Shown: positions 43,271-51,315 of the stretch, piece after piece
How positions within the stretch are numbered: position 1 is the first letter of the stretch
How the letters are laid out: every line of letters begins with the position of its first letter
Assembly: GCA_023430975.1 (NCBI GenBank)
Contig: JAEYYB010000116.1
Location: 1 to 64,000, forward strand
Direction: 5' to 3'
From: Bacillota bacterium
GTDB taxonomy: Bacteria; Bacillota; Clostridia; Acetivibrionales; DSM-2933
Length of the DNA stretch: 64,000 bases
The notes under the pieces: generated by a model
What the model saw: the letters and a program-made list of their open reading frames with translations, nothing else
Databases searched by the model: none
What the model was told of the DNA's origin: nothing
Made by a program: the position numbers and the translations under genes

Positions 43271-43314
43271 AGCTGATATAAATATATAGAATACATAAGG
43301 AGGACAGTTATTTA

Positions 43315-44694
43315 ATGAAAAAGTACAAAAAGCTTTTGGCAGTTGTGGCTTGTGTATCATTGATGGTTACGACGCTTGCAGCATGTGGCGATAAAATAGA
43401 TCCTGCTGCTTCAACGGAATCATCTTCATCTACAGAGTCTTCAGCAGCTCCTTCTCCAGAAGCTAGTGCTTCGGTTTCTGAGGCACCCTTGGACAGGACA
43501 GCATTAAAAGGTGAAATAACATTTTGGCACTTTAATAAAGATGAAGGACCAAGTATTGTAAAATCATTCAATGCTGCTTATCCAAACATTAAAGTCAACA
43601 TTTCAATCGTACCCGACAAGGATCAACAGTATCAGAACAAAATCACTTCTGCGGTAAGAGCTGGTTCAGGCGTACCCGATGTGTTTCCGGCAGAGTCAGC
43701 ATTTGTTAAGAGATTTGTTGAAATGCCTGAGGCATATGCGGATCTGACTGAAAGAGCTAATGATATCATTGGAAATATGATACCTTATACGGTTGCAGTT
43801 GGAACTGATGCAAATGCTCGTTTAAGAGCATTATCACACCAGGCAGCAGCTGGCGCTGTAGCTTACAAGAAGGGTGCAGCTAAACAATATCTCGGTACAG
43901 ATGACCCATCAGCAATAGCTGATATGATTTCAACACCTGAAAAAATGCTTGAGACAGCAAAGACTTTGAAAGATAAGAGTGCTGGTAAAGTATCTTTGTT
44001 TCCGACTTTCGAAGAACCTCAAAAAATGTATATCGGTGGTCGTGGTCAAGGTTGGGTTGTTGATAACAAACTTACAATAGATCAGAAAATGTTAGACTTC
44101 ATTGATTTTGCAAAAAAGCTAAGAGATAACAAATACGAAGCCGCATTTGAACAGTGGTCACCAGCCTGGTCAGCTGCTATTGTTTCAGATGATAAAGCTT
44201 TGGCGTGGGCTTGCCCTACATGGGGGGTTCCATGGATTGTTGGATCAAACGACAAGAACGCTGCAGGAGGAAGCAGATGGGGGATTGCAAAGCCGCCATT
44301 TACGTACTTCTGGGGGGGGACGTGGTTTGGAATTTTTAGCAAGTCAGATAAACAAGAACTTGCGTGGGAGTTCTTAAAGTACTTTACAGCTGATAACGAT
44401 GCAATGAAGAAATGGGCAATAGAAAATCAGGACTTCCCGAATAACCTTATGGTAATTTCTCAGGGGGCTGGAGAAGTTAGTAAGATTATGGGTGTTGATC
44501 TGTTCAAGTTCTATGAACCATTTATTAAAGACATCAATGGTAATATGCTTACTAAATATGACGACACCATTGAGAATGCATTTGTTGACACAATGAGATC
44601 ATATCTTGCCGGTAAGATTAGTACTAAGGAAGATATGCTCAAGAAATTCAAGGATAAGGTTAAGACTAACTTGAAGGACATAACTGTCGAGTAA
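43315..44694 (+). CDS. Sugar ABC transporter substrate-binding lipoprotein (CUT1)
   Basis: The 459-residue lipoprotein has a signal ending in TLAACGDK (lipid Cys24), an Ala/Ser/Pro/Glu-rich linker (about 30-58), and a type 1 extracellular solute-binding fold beginning ALKGEITFWHFNKDEGPSIVKSFNAAYPNIKV. The gene order (binding protein, two permeases, cellobiose phosphorylase) makes cello-oligosaccharides the likely cargo. The ATG follows AAGGAGG (43300-43306). An ATPase gene is absent, so a shared MsiK/MalK-type subunit elsewhere is expected. Confidence 0.9.
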   Translation: MKKYKKLLAVVACVSLMVTTLAACGDKIDPAASTESSSSTESSAAPSPEASASVSEAPLDRTALKGEITFWHFNKDEGPSIVKSFNAAYPNIKVNISIVPDKDQQYQNKITSAVRAGSGVPDVFPAESAFVKRFVEMPEAYADLTERANDIIGNMIPYTVAVGTDANARLRALSHQAAAGAVAYKKGAAKQYLGTDDPSAIADMISTPEKMLETAKTLKDKSAGKVSLFPTFEEPQKMYIGGRGQGWVVDNKLTIDQKMLDFIDFAKKLRDNKYEAAFEQWSPAWSAAIVSDDKALAWACPTWGVPWIVGSNDKNAAGGSRWGIAKPPFTYFWGGTWFGIFSKSDKQELAWEFLKYFTADNDAMKKWAIENQDFPNNLMVISQGAGEVSKIMGVDLFKFYEPFIKDINGNMLTKYDDTIENAFVDTMRSYLAGKISTKEDMLKKFKDKVKTNLKDITVE

Positions 44695-44768
44695 TTTTCG
44701 ATTCCTGCCCTGTGAGCTTTAAAAGGTTGACAGGGACAACTCAATTAAATATTTTAGGAGGGGGAACT

Positions 44769-45680
44769 TTGTTAAATAAATTAAGAGCAGGAGATAAATA
44801 CGGTCAATACGGCTATATTTTTATTGCCCCTTTTTTCGCGGTACTAGCTGTTTTCACCTTGTTTCCTATGTTATACACCTTATGGTTAAGCTTCATGTCA
44901 TGGGACGGAGGTACTATTGCACCAAAGTTTGTTGGCTTTGACAATTTTAGTGATTTGATTAGCGATAAAACTTTTAGGCAGTGCTTAGCGAATACCGTTA
45001 TCATATGGTTAGGTAACGTTATACCGCAGATGATTTTTGCTATAGGCCTTGCATCAATATTGACAGACAGAAAAGCACAGATAAAAGCAGCCGGGTTTTT
45101 CAGGGCTATCTTTTACTTGCCAAATCTTGTAACCATGGCATCGGTTGGTTTGTTGTTTTATTACATTCTCGATTGGCAGGCAGGTTCATTAAATATGCTT
45201 CTTATTAAGCTAAAAGTGTTATCTGAGCCGTTCTATTGGCTTCAGGATGTAACTGCTACAAGAGGAGCTATTTCCTTTACGTTATGGTGGATGTGGTTCG
45301 GTTATAGTATGATCATATTCATGGCAGGTATTAAAGCTATTCCTGATGATTTGTATGAAGCTGCAGATGTTGACGGTGCTAACAGGTGGCAGACATTCAG
45401 GCATATCACTATACCAGGTATAAAAGGAAGTATTATGTATAATATTGTTACATCAGTTATTGGTGGTTTGACAATATTCGATATTCCTTACGTTTTGACA
45501 AACGGTGTTGGAGCACCGCTGGATAAAGCTTACACTTTGGTTATGTATATGTACAATATGACTATCAAGAACATGAATTACGGTTATGGTGCAACAATTT
45601 ATGCTGGTATGTTTGTCATAGTAGTAATCTGTGTTGCAATAACATTCAGGCTTCTTGACAAAAATTTAGCTAATAATTAA
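44769..45680 (+). CDS. Sugar ABC transporter permease 1
   Basis: The 303-residue MalF-type permease has six hydrophobic segments and the EAA loop (EAADVDGANRWQTFRHITIPGIKG), which contacts the ATPase. I chose the TTG at 44769 because TAGGAGGGGG (44755-44764) precedes it; a longer frame from 44712 would add residues unlike the family. It follows the binding-protein gene by 74 bases. Confidence 0.92.
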   Translation: MLNKLRAGDKYGQYGYIFIAPFFAVLAVFTLFPMLYTLWLSFMSWDGGTIAPKFVGFDNFSDLISDKTFRQCLANTVIIWLGNVIPQMIFAIGLASILTDRKAQIKAAGFFRAIFYLPNLVTMASVGLLFYYILDWQAGSLNMLLIKLKVLSEPFYWLQDVTATRGAISFTLWWMWFGYSMIIFMAGIKAIPDDLYEAADVDGANRWQTFRHITIPGIKGSIMYNIVTSVIGGLTIFDIPYVLTNGVGAPLDKAYTLVMYMYNMTIKNMNYGYGATIYAGMFVIVVICVAITFRLLDKNLANN

Positions 45681-45692
45681 GGGGTGGATATA

Positions 45693-46589
45693 ATGAGCTA
45701 TAGTGCGAACTATAGTGGTGCTACTGCAAAGAACTTAAACAGTAATTATTATACTGTTAAGAAAAAAGGTGGATTCGGCATTGGAAAGATTATATTATAT
45801 ATATTCTTGACAGCTTTGGGTATAATATGCTTTCTTCCTTTTTACTTCATGATCATAAACTGTACACATTCAAGTGTTGATATTGCCCAGAAACTATTGC
45901 TGTTACCAGGGATGGAATTTCTGGAGAACTATAAAAGAATGACATTACTGGTTCCTATATGGACTGGTATGTTTAACAGTATTGTGATTGCAGTAAGTGC
46001 TACTGTATTATCAGGATATTTCGGTGCATTGACTTCCTTTGGTTTTGCAAAATATAAATTTAAAGGAAAAGAGTTTTTATTTGCTCTTGTTTTAGGATCG
46101 TTGATCGTTCCTCAACAGATAGCACTAGCTGGTATAAGTGAAGTTATGTATTCACTTAACCTAATGAATAACAGACTTGCATTAGTAATACCTGCAATTG
46201 CAAATCCTGCAATGGTATTCTTTACACGTTATTATATACAGGGTACTGTTTCCGATTCAGTATTGGAATCTGCCAGAATGGATGGTTGTTCGGAGTTTAG
46301 GATATTTAACAGTATAGTAATTCCTATGATTATACCTTCATTGGCTACTATGTCAATATTCACTTTTGTAGGCTCATGGAACAGTTACTTGCTGCCGTTG
46401 TTTATTTTGAATACACAGGAAAAGTTTACAATGCCTCTTATGGCAGCACTCGCTAAGGGTGTTTATCAGAACGACTACGGTGCAGTTTATTCTGCCATTG
46501 CAATGTCAATGCTGCCTATTATAATCGTGTTCTCATTCTGTTCTAAATATATAATAAGCGGATTGACTGCTGGAGCTGTAAAAGAATAA
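45693..46589 (+). CDS. Sugar ABC transporter permease 2
   Basis: The 298-residue MalG-type permease has six hydrophobic segments and an EAA loop variant (ESARMDGCSEFRIFNSIVIPMIIP). The ATG at 45693 follows AAGGGGTGG. It lies 12 bases after the first permease, and the two would form the membrane channel. An N-terminal Ser/Tyr/Asn-rich stretch of about 30 residues precedes the first helix. Confidence 0.93.
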   Translation: MSYSANYSGATAKNLNSNYYTVKKKGGFGIGKIILYIFLTALGIICFLPFYFMIINCTHSSVDIAQKLLLLPGMEFLENYKRMTLLVPIWTGMFNSIVIAVSATVLSGYFGALTSFGFAKYKFKGKEFLFALVLGSLIVPQQIALAGISEVMYSLNLMNNRLALVIPAIANPAMVFFTRYYIQGTVSDSVLESARMDGCSEFRIFNSIVIPMIIPSLATMSIFTFVGSWNSYLLPLFILNTQEKFTMPLMAALAKGVYQNDYGAVYSAIAMSMLPIIIVFSFCSKYIISGLTAGAVKE

Positions 46590-46739
46590 TTATAGAATAT
46601 TTATTTATTTTAAGTTGCTTCAAAACTAAATAAATTTTGAATATAAGGCTGTTATAAGGTTTTAACATAAAATTACACCCTATAATGGTCTTTTTGTAGG
46701 TACAAGTTTGTAGACAGTTTTGAGATTTTATAATAAAGT

Positions 46740-46791
46740 AATGGCTAAGAAATAACATTCGATGAGAATAGGTTATTATTTCTAAGGCATT
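46740..46791 (+). repeat. Family C repeat, copy 2 (short form)
   Basis: AATGGCTAAGAAATAACATTC is followed almost at once by the complementary TTATTTCTAAGGCATT. The interior of the longer copies is missing. It lies between the importer and cellobiose phosphorylase genes. Confidence 0.65.
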
Positions 46792-46881
46792 CCTAAGTGA
46801 TTCCACAAAATTTTATTGATAGCACATTTAAATAGTGAAGCTTTTAGGTGTGTCTTTAAATACTCGAAAGGAGCATATAAA

Positions 46882-49317
46882 ATGAAGTTTGGATACTTTG
46901 ATGATAAGAGCAGGGAATATGTTATAAACACGCCGAAAACTCCATATCCCTGGATAAATTACCTTGGCAGTGATGATATGTTTGGTCTTGTTTCAAATAC
47001 AGCAGGAGGTTACTGCTTTTACAAGGATGCAAGGCTCAGAAGAATAACTAGATACAGATATAATAACATTCCACTTGATAATGGCGGAAGATATTTCTAC
47101 ATTAAAGATGGAAATGAATATTACTCACCAAGCTGGATGCCTGTTAAAAAGGATCTTGATGGCTATGAATGCAGACATGGTCTCGGCTATACAAAGATTA
47201 AGGGTGTTAAGAACAACCTTCAGACTGAAATTACTTATACCATTCCCCTTGGTGATAATGTTGAGATACACAGAGTATCCTTAAAGAATACAGGAAGCAG
47301 TGCAAAAGAAGTTTCACTATTTTCATTCATAGAATTCTGTCTTTATAATGCTTATGACGATATGACAAACTATCAAAGAACTTACAGCATCGGTGCTGTT
47401 GAAGTTGATGGAAGCATTATTTATCATAAAACAGACTATAGGGAAAGACGCAATCATTTTGCATTTTACAGTGTAAATACTCCTATTGATGGGTTTGATA
47501 CCGACAGAGATACTTTCTTGGGCCAGTTTAACGGTTTGAACGAGCCTGAGGTTGTTGCTGAAGGTAAATCAAGAAATTCCATAGCAACTGGATGGAACCC
47601 TGTTGCATCACATGGTCTTAATGTAAAGCTTGCTCCAAATGAAGAAAAAGTATTTGTTTTCGTTTTAGGCTATGTTGAAAACAAGGAAGAAGAAAAATGG
47701 GTTTCAAAGGGTGTAATTAATAAATCTAAAGCAGTAGCTTTAATTGAAAAGTATAAGGACAACAATGCAGTTGAAAAGGCATTAGCAGACTTGGCAAAGC
47801 ATTGGGATAATTTATTGTCAAAATACTCAGTTGAAAGTGATGATGAGAAGTTAAACAGAATGGTTAACATATGGAATCCATACCAGTGTATGACAACATT
47901 TAACATGTCAAGAAGTGCTTCATTCTTCGAAACAGGTATAGGTAGAGGTATGGGCTTTAGAGATTCCAACCAGGACCTTCTTGGATTTGTTCACCAGATA
48001 CCACATAAAGCAAAACAGAGAATACTTGACATCGCTGCTACACAGTTTGAGGATGGAAGTGCATATCACCAGTACCAGCCTCTTACTAAGAAGGGGAACA
48101 ATGAAATCGGATCAGGATTTAATGATGATCCATTGTGGCTGATACTGGCTACTACAGCGTATATTAAGGAAACAGGCGATATATCAATATTGGATGAGCA
48201 GGTACCATACGACTGTAACCCAAATAACACAGGTACATTACTTGAACATCTTGAAAAATCATTCACTTACACATTAAATAACTTAGGACCTCACGGATTG
48301 CCGCTTATCGGTAGAGCAGACTGGAATGACTGCTTAAACCTCAACTGCTTCTCAACTAATCCTGATGAGTCCTTCCAGACTTGCCAGAACAAGCAGGGAA
48401 GAACTGCAGAATCAGTATTTATAGGCGGTATGTTCGTTTATATAGGAAAAGAGTATGCACAGCTCTTCGATAAATTGGGTAATAAGGAAAAGAGCCAGAG
48501 CATAACTAAAGAAGTTGAAAAGATGAAAGAATGTGTAGAAACTCACGGATATGATAAGGATTGGTTCCTGCGTGCTTATGACTTCTACGGCAACAAAGTC
48601 GGAAGTGATGAGAACGAAGAGGGTAAAATCTTTATTGAGCCACAGGGCTTCTGCGTAATGGCTGGAATCGGTGTTGAAAACGGTAAAGCTTTAAGAGCAA
48701 TGGAATCTGTAGATAAGTACCTCAACACAAAGTATGGTTGTGTATTGCAGAATCCAGCATATAGTGAGTACCATGTAAATCTTGGAGAAATTTCTTCATA
48801 TCCTCCAGGTTATAAGGAAAATGCAGGTATATTCTGTCATAACAATCCATGGATAATGATTGCTGAAACAGTTTTAGGCAGAGGTGAAAAGGCTTTTGAA
48901 TATTATTCAAAAATTGCTCCTGCATATATTGAAGACATCAGCGAAATCCACAAGATGGAACCATATGTTTATGCTCAGATGATTGCAGGTAAGGATGCTG
49001 TTAAGCCTGGGGAAGCAAAGAACTCATGGCTTACAGGAACAGCTGCATGGAACTACGAAGCAATAACAAAATGGATATTGGGTGTAAGACCTGACTATGA
49101 TGGAATTGTTGTTGATCCATGTGTTCCTAAGGACTGGGATAACATCAAAATAAAGAGGGTTTTCAGAGAAACAGAATACAATATTACAATAAAGAACCCA
49201 AATAAGATAAATAAAGGTGTTAAAAAGGTTATAATTGATGGAGTTGAGAAGGAAGGTAACTTTATTCCTCATATACAGGATAAGGGAACTCACAATGTTG
49301 AAGTAATAATGGGATAA
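46882..49317 (+). CDS. cbp: Cellobiose phosphorylase (GH94)
   Basis: The 811-residue enzyme splits cellobiose with phosphate into glucose-1-phosphate and glucose, saving ATP. It opens MKFGYFDDKSREYVI and contains YPWINYLG, NTAGGYCFYKDARLRRITRYRYN, and GRADWNDCLNLNCFS, where the catalytic acid Asp lies in the DWNDC motif. Length and sequence closely resemble the Clostridium thermocellum enzyme of 811 residues that I remember. The ATG at 46882 follows AAAGGAG; an upstream in-frame start would add 22 residues. It would act on cellobiose brought in by the preceding importer. Confidence 0.95.
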   Translation: MKFGYFDDKSREYVINTPKTPYPWINYLGSDDMFGLVSNTAGGYCFYKDARLRRITRYRYNNIPLDNGGRYFYIKDGNEYYSPSWMPVKKDLDGYECRHGLGYTKIKGVKNNLQTEITYTIPLGDNVEIHRVSLKNTGSSAKEVSLFSFIEFCLYNAYDDMTNYQRTYSIGAVEVDGSIIYHKTDYRERRNHFAFYSVNTPIDGFDTDRDTFLGQFNGLNEPEVVAEGKSRNSIATGWNPVASHGLNVKLAPNEEKVFVFVLGYVENKEEEKWVSKGVINKSKAVALIEKYKDNNAVEKALADLAKHWDNLLSKYSVESDDEKLNRMVNIWNPYQCMTTFNMSRSASFFETGIGRGMGFRDSNQDLLGFVHQIPHKAKQRILDIAATQFEDGSAYHQYQPLTKKGNNEIGSGFNDDPLWLILATTAYIKETGDISILDEQVPYDCNPNNTGTLLEHLEKSFTYTLNNLGPHGLPLIGRADWNDCLNLNCFSTNPDESFQTCQNKQGRTAESVFIGGMFVYIGKEYAQLFDKLGNKEKSQSITKEVEKMKECVETHGYDKDWFLRAYDFYGNKVGSDENEEGKIFIEPQGFCVMAGIGVENGKALRAMESVDKYLNTKYGCVLQNPAYSEYHVNLGEISSYPPGYKENAGIFCHNNPWIMIAETVLGRGEKAFEYYSKIAPAYIEDISEIHKMEPYVYAQMIAGKDAVKPGEAKNSWLTGTAAWNYEAITKWILGVRPDYDGIVVDPCVPKDWDNIKIKRVFRETEYNITIKNPNKINKGVKKVIIDGVEKEGNFIPHIQDKGTHNVEVIMG

Positions 49318-49356
49318 TCCTTCGACTTTTAAGAATTTATAAAGGTAAATTAGTGT

Positions 49357-49396
49357 CTTAAGAATTATGGTGTATATTGCACCATAATATCTTAAG
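49357..49396. repeat. Strong palindrome after cellobiose phosphorylase (family D, copy 3)
   Basis: CTTAAG-A-ATTATGGTG (49357-49372) pairs with CACCATAAT-AT-CTTAAG (49380-49396). The GGTGTA-like stem and the CAACAAT that follows relate it to the first hairpin of family D. It may also act as a weak terminator or an mRNA 3' stabiliser. Confidence 0.55.
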
Positions 49397-49542
49397 GCAA
49401 CAATTTAATTAAAAGTGATAAGTCTTTTAATTTATTTAAAACACTTTAGACTTTTATAGCTGAAATTCTTACTCTATTACGGGAATAGAAGCTTAAACAG
49501 TCTTAAAGTGTTTTGTGATATTTATTAAAAAGAAGGTGTAAT

Positions 49543-50457
49543 ATGAACAAAGTAAAAGTAAGTGAAATTAATTACTCCGATTTTGGGAAATGTATTGAGA
49601 TATCCAATAATGAAGTGAATCTTGTGGTAACGCTTGAATGCGGCCCAAGAATTATAAGATTTGGTTTTATTGGAGGGGAAAACGAGTTTTGTGAGAAAGC
49701 TGATATCACTTTAGATACCAAGTATGGAACGTGGAAGATTATGGGGGGACACAGACTTTGGCACAGCCCTGAAAATGTGCCTAGAACATATATCGCAGAT
49801 AATAATCCTGTAAAATATGAGATCGTTGAAAATGGGGTACGTGTTACTCAAGAGATTGAACCATGGACACAAATACAGAAAGAAATGATTATAACTCTTG
49901 ATCCCAATGAGAATAAAGTAAAAATAGAACATAAATTGACAAATTTTAATGCATGGCCTGTTGAGCTATCCACATGGAGTGTAACTGTTATGGAACCAGG
50001 GGGAAAGGAAATCATACCTCTTTCAAAAAGCAGTACAGGGAGTTTGCCAAATAGATCAATTGTTTTATGGCCATATACACGTATTAACGATGAGCGTGTT
50101 TCATGGTTGGATCAATATGTAGTTTTGGACGTAAAGCCTGCAAAAGACGAGTCATTTAAAATGGGAACAAATAATGAGGAAGGCTGGGCTGCTTATATTA
50201 GAAACGACAGCCTTTTTATAAAAAGATCAGACTATATAGCCGGAATGAACTATCCTGATTCGGGTTCTTCCTACGAAACTTATACCAATGGCAGGCTTGT
50301 TGAGATGGAAATATTAAGTCCATTGGAAAAACTGGAAGTAGAAGGCTCATCTACCCTTATAGAAACATGGGAGCTTAAAAGAGGCATATCAATAAAAGAG
50401 TTTAGTGAAAAGAATATAGAAGATTTGGTTTCAAAGCATATTTTAAATAATGGTTAA
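49543..50457 (+). CDS. Mutarotase/DUF4380-like carbohydrate-binding fold protein
   Basis: The 304-residue protein has the beta-sandwich pattern of galactose-mutarotase-like proteins of the DUF4380 type: VNLVVTLECGPRIIRFGFIGGENEF, WKIMGGHRLWHSPE, and NKVKIEHKLTNFNAWPVELSTWSVTVMEPGG. Position after cellobiose phosphorylase suggests it acts on glucose or cellobiose anomers, but enzymatic activity is not proven for this group. There is no signal peptide, so it is cytoplasmic. AGAAGGTG precedes the ATG. Confidence 0.7.
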   Translation: MNKVKVSEINYSDFGKCIEISNNEVNLVVTLECGPRIIRFGFIGGENEFCEKADITLDTKYGTWKIMGGHRLWHSPENVPRTYIADNNPVKYEIVENGVRVTQEIEPWTQIQKEMIITLDPNENKVKIEHKLTNFNAWPVELSTWSVTVMEPGGKEIIPLSKSSTGSLPNRSIVLWPYTRINDERVSWLDQYVVLDVKPAKDESFKMGTNNEEGWAAYIRNDSLFIKRSDYIAGMNYPDSGSSYETYTNGRLVEMEILSPLEKLEVEGSSTLIETWELKRGISIKEFSEKNIEDLVSKHILNNG

Positions 50458-50542
50458 AGTATTACTAAAAGGGCATTTCAAGAAGATGAATTGATGGTAT
50501 TATTGATATAATTATTTCTATGAAATGCCCTTTCCAAATTTA

Positions 50543-50749
50543 TTACCAGACTTTATCAGATGAAAAATGTTTTCTTGGAATAATTAACCATGCTCCTAAG
50601 TAGAAAAGTATTGAAAGTCCAGCAAATAAGGTAAGTAGTACCCAAATCAGTCTAACTAAAGTTGAATCCATTCCAAAGTATTCAGCCAATCCACCGCAAA
50701 CTCCCGCTAATTTTTTATCGTTATCCGAAAGATATAATTTGTTATTCAT
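50543..50749 (-). CDS. PspC domain membrane protein (second copy)
   Basis: The 68-residue protein shares YLSDNDKKLAGVCGGLAEYFGMDSTLVRLIWVLLTLF with the PspC protein at 20106-20291 and ends with a membrane helix and LIIPRKHF. I use the ATG at 50749 because GGAGGAC precedes it by nine bases. It is convergent with the mutarotase-like gene. Function is unknown beyond the domain. Confidence 0.85.
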   Translation of the reverse strand: MNNKLYLSDNDKKLAGVCGGLAEYFGMDSTLVRLIWVLLTLFAGLSILFYLGAWLIIPRKHFSSDKVW

Positions 50750-50973
50750 AATAATCAAGTCCTCCATTAAATTATTTTGCATTGTCTTTATATTAAAGGA
50801 TACGTAGATAAAAAAATTATGTCTGATAATTTTAATATAAAAATTAAAAAAATTATAAAAAATGATAAAAAGTATTAAAATAATTAATTTGATACCTTAA
50901 ATTGGCATATAAACAGTTATATATAATAATGAAATGTGGACTATCCCATACCATTATATAAAGCTGTTGTTAA

Positions 50974-51072
50974 ATTAAAAGTGATAAATCTATTACATTT
51001 GTCTTAAGCAAATCCCGTTGAACCATTCGTTATTTGCTTCGCCAAATGTAAGATTATTAACACTTTTAATAT
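50974..51072 (-). repeat. Family A repeat, copy 6 (subfamily 2, inverted)
   Basis: This full copy begins ATTAAAAGTGATAAATC and ends AACACTTTTAATAT. It differs from the reverse complement of 5025-5122 at about one position that I can see. Confidence 0.87.
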
Positions 51073-51108
51073 AAATAAATTGTTGTTTCGTGCAATATCT
51101 TGTTGTTT

Positions 51109-51155
51109 AAATAACCAAATACCTATTGCAGGTAATTTTAAATAATTGGTTATTT
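51109..51155. promoter_or_regulatory. Nested inverted repeat upstream of the GH9 gene
   Basis: AAATAACCAA (51109-51118) has a perfect complement at 51146-51155, with a smaller ACCT/AGGT hairpin inside (51121-51133). It may be an operator or leader structure for the cellulase gene, about 160 bases downstream. Confidence 0.4.
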
Positions 51156-51315
51156 ATGATAAAATAAAATAGAGGGGCCTATATTAAAACATATAAAATT
51201 ACTGATTAATTACCTTAATTATAGAAAGATAATAATAGGAAGGCCCAAAAATCACTGGATGATTGACCAGTTAATTATTTATTTATACTTAATTTAATTT
51301 TAGGAGGAGATAAAC

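Larger units (their letters stand above)
42872..43314. other. Intergenic region before the sugar importer
   Basis: The 443-bp region contains a strong SigA promoter (43141-43169) and an inverted repeat in the leader (43238-43270). The left 260 bases show nothing I recognise. Confidence 0.5.
50750..51315. other. Long intergenic region before the GH9 cellulase
   Basis: The 566-bp region holds a full family A repeat (50974-51072), an inverted repeat (51109-51155), and a short ACTGG/CCAGT hairpin near 51254-51271. No gene is visible in it. Confidence 0.5.

Noticed and set aside
5025..51072. The family A repeats as a CRISPR array or CRISPR repeats
   Set aside because: Copies are kilobases apart, about 98 bp long, palindromic over their whole length and in both orientations, with no spacers or cas genes.
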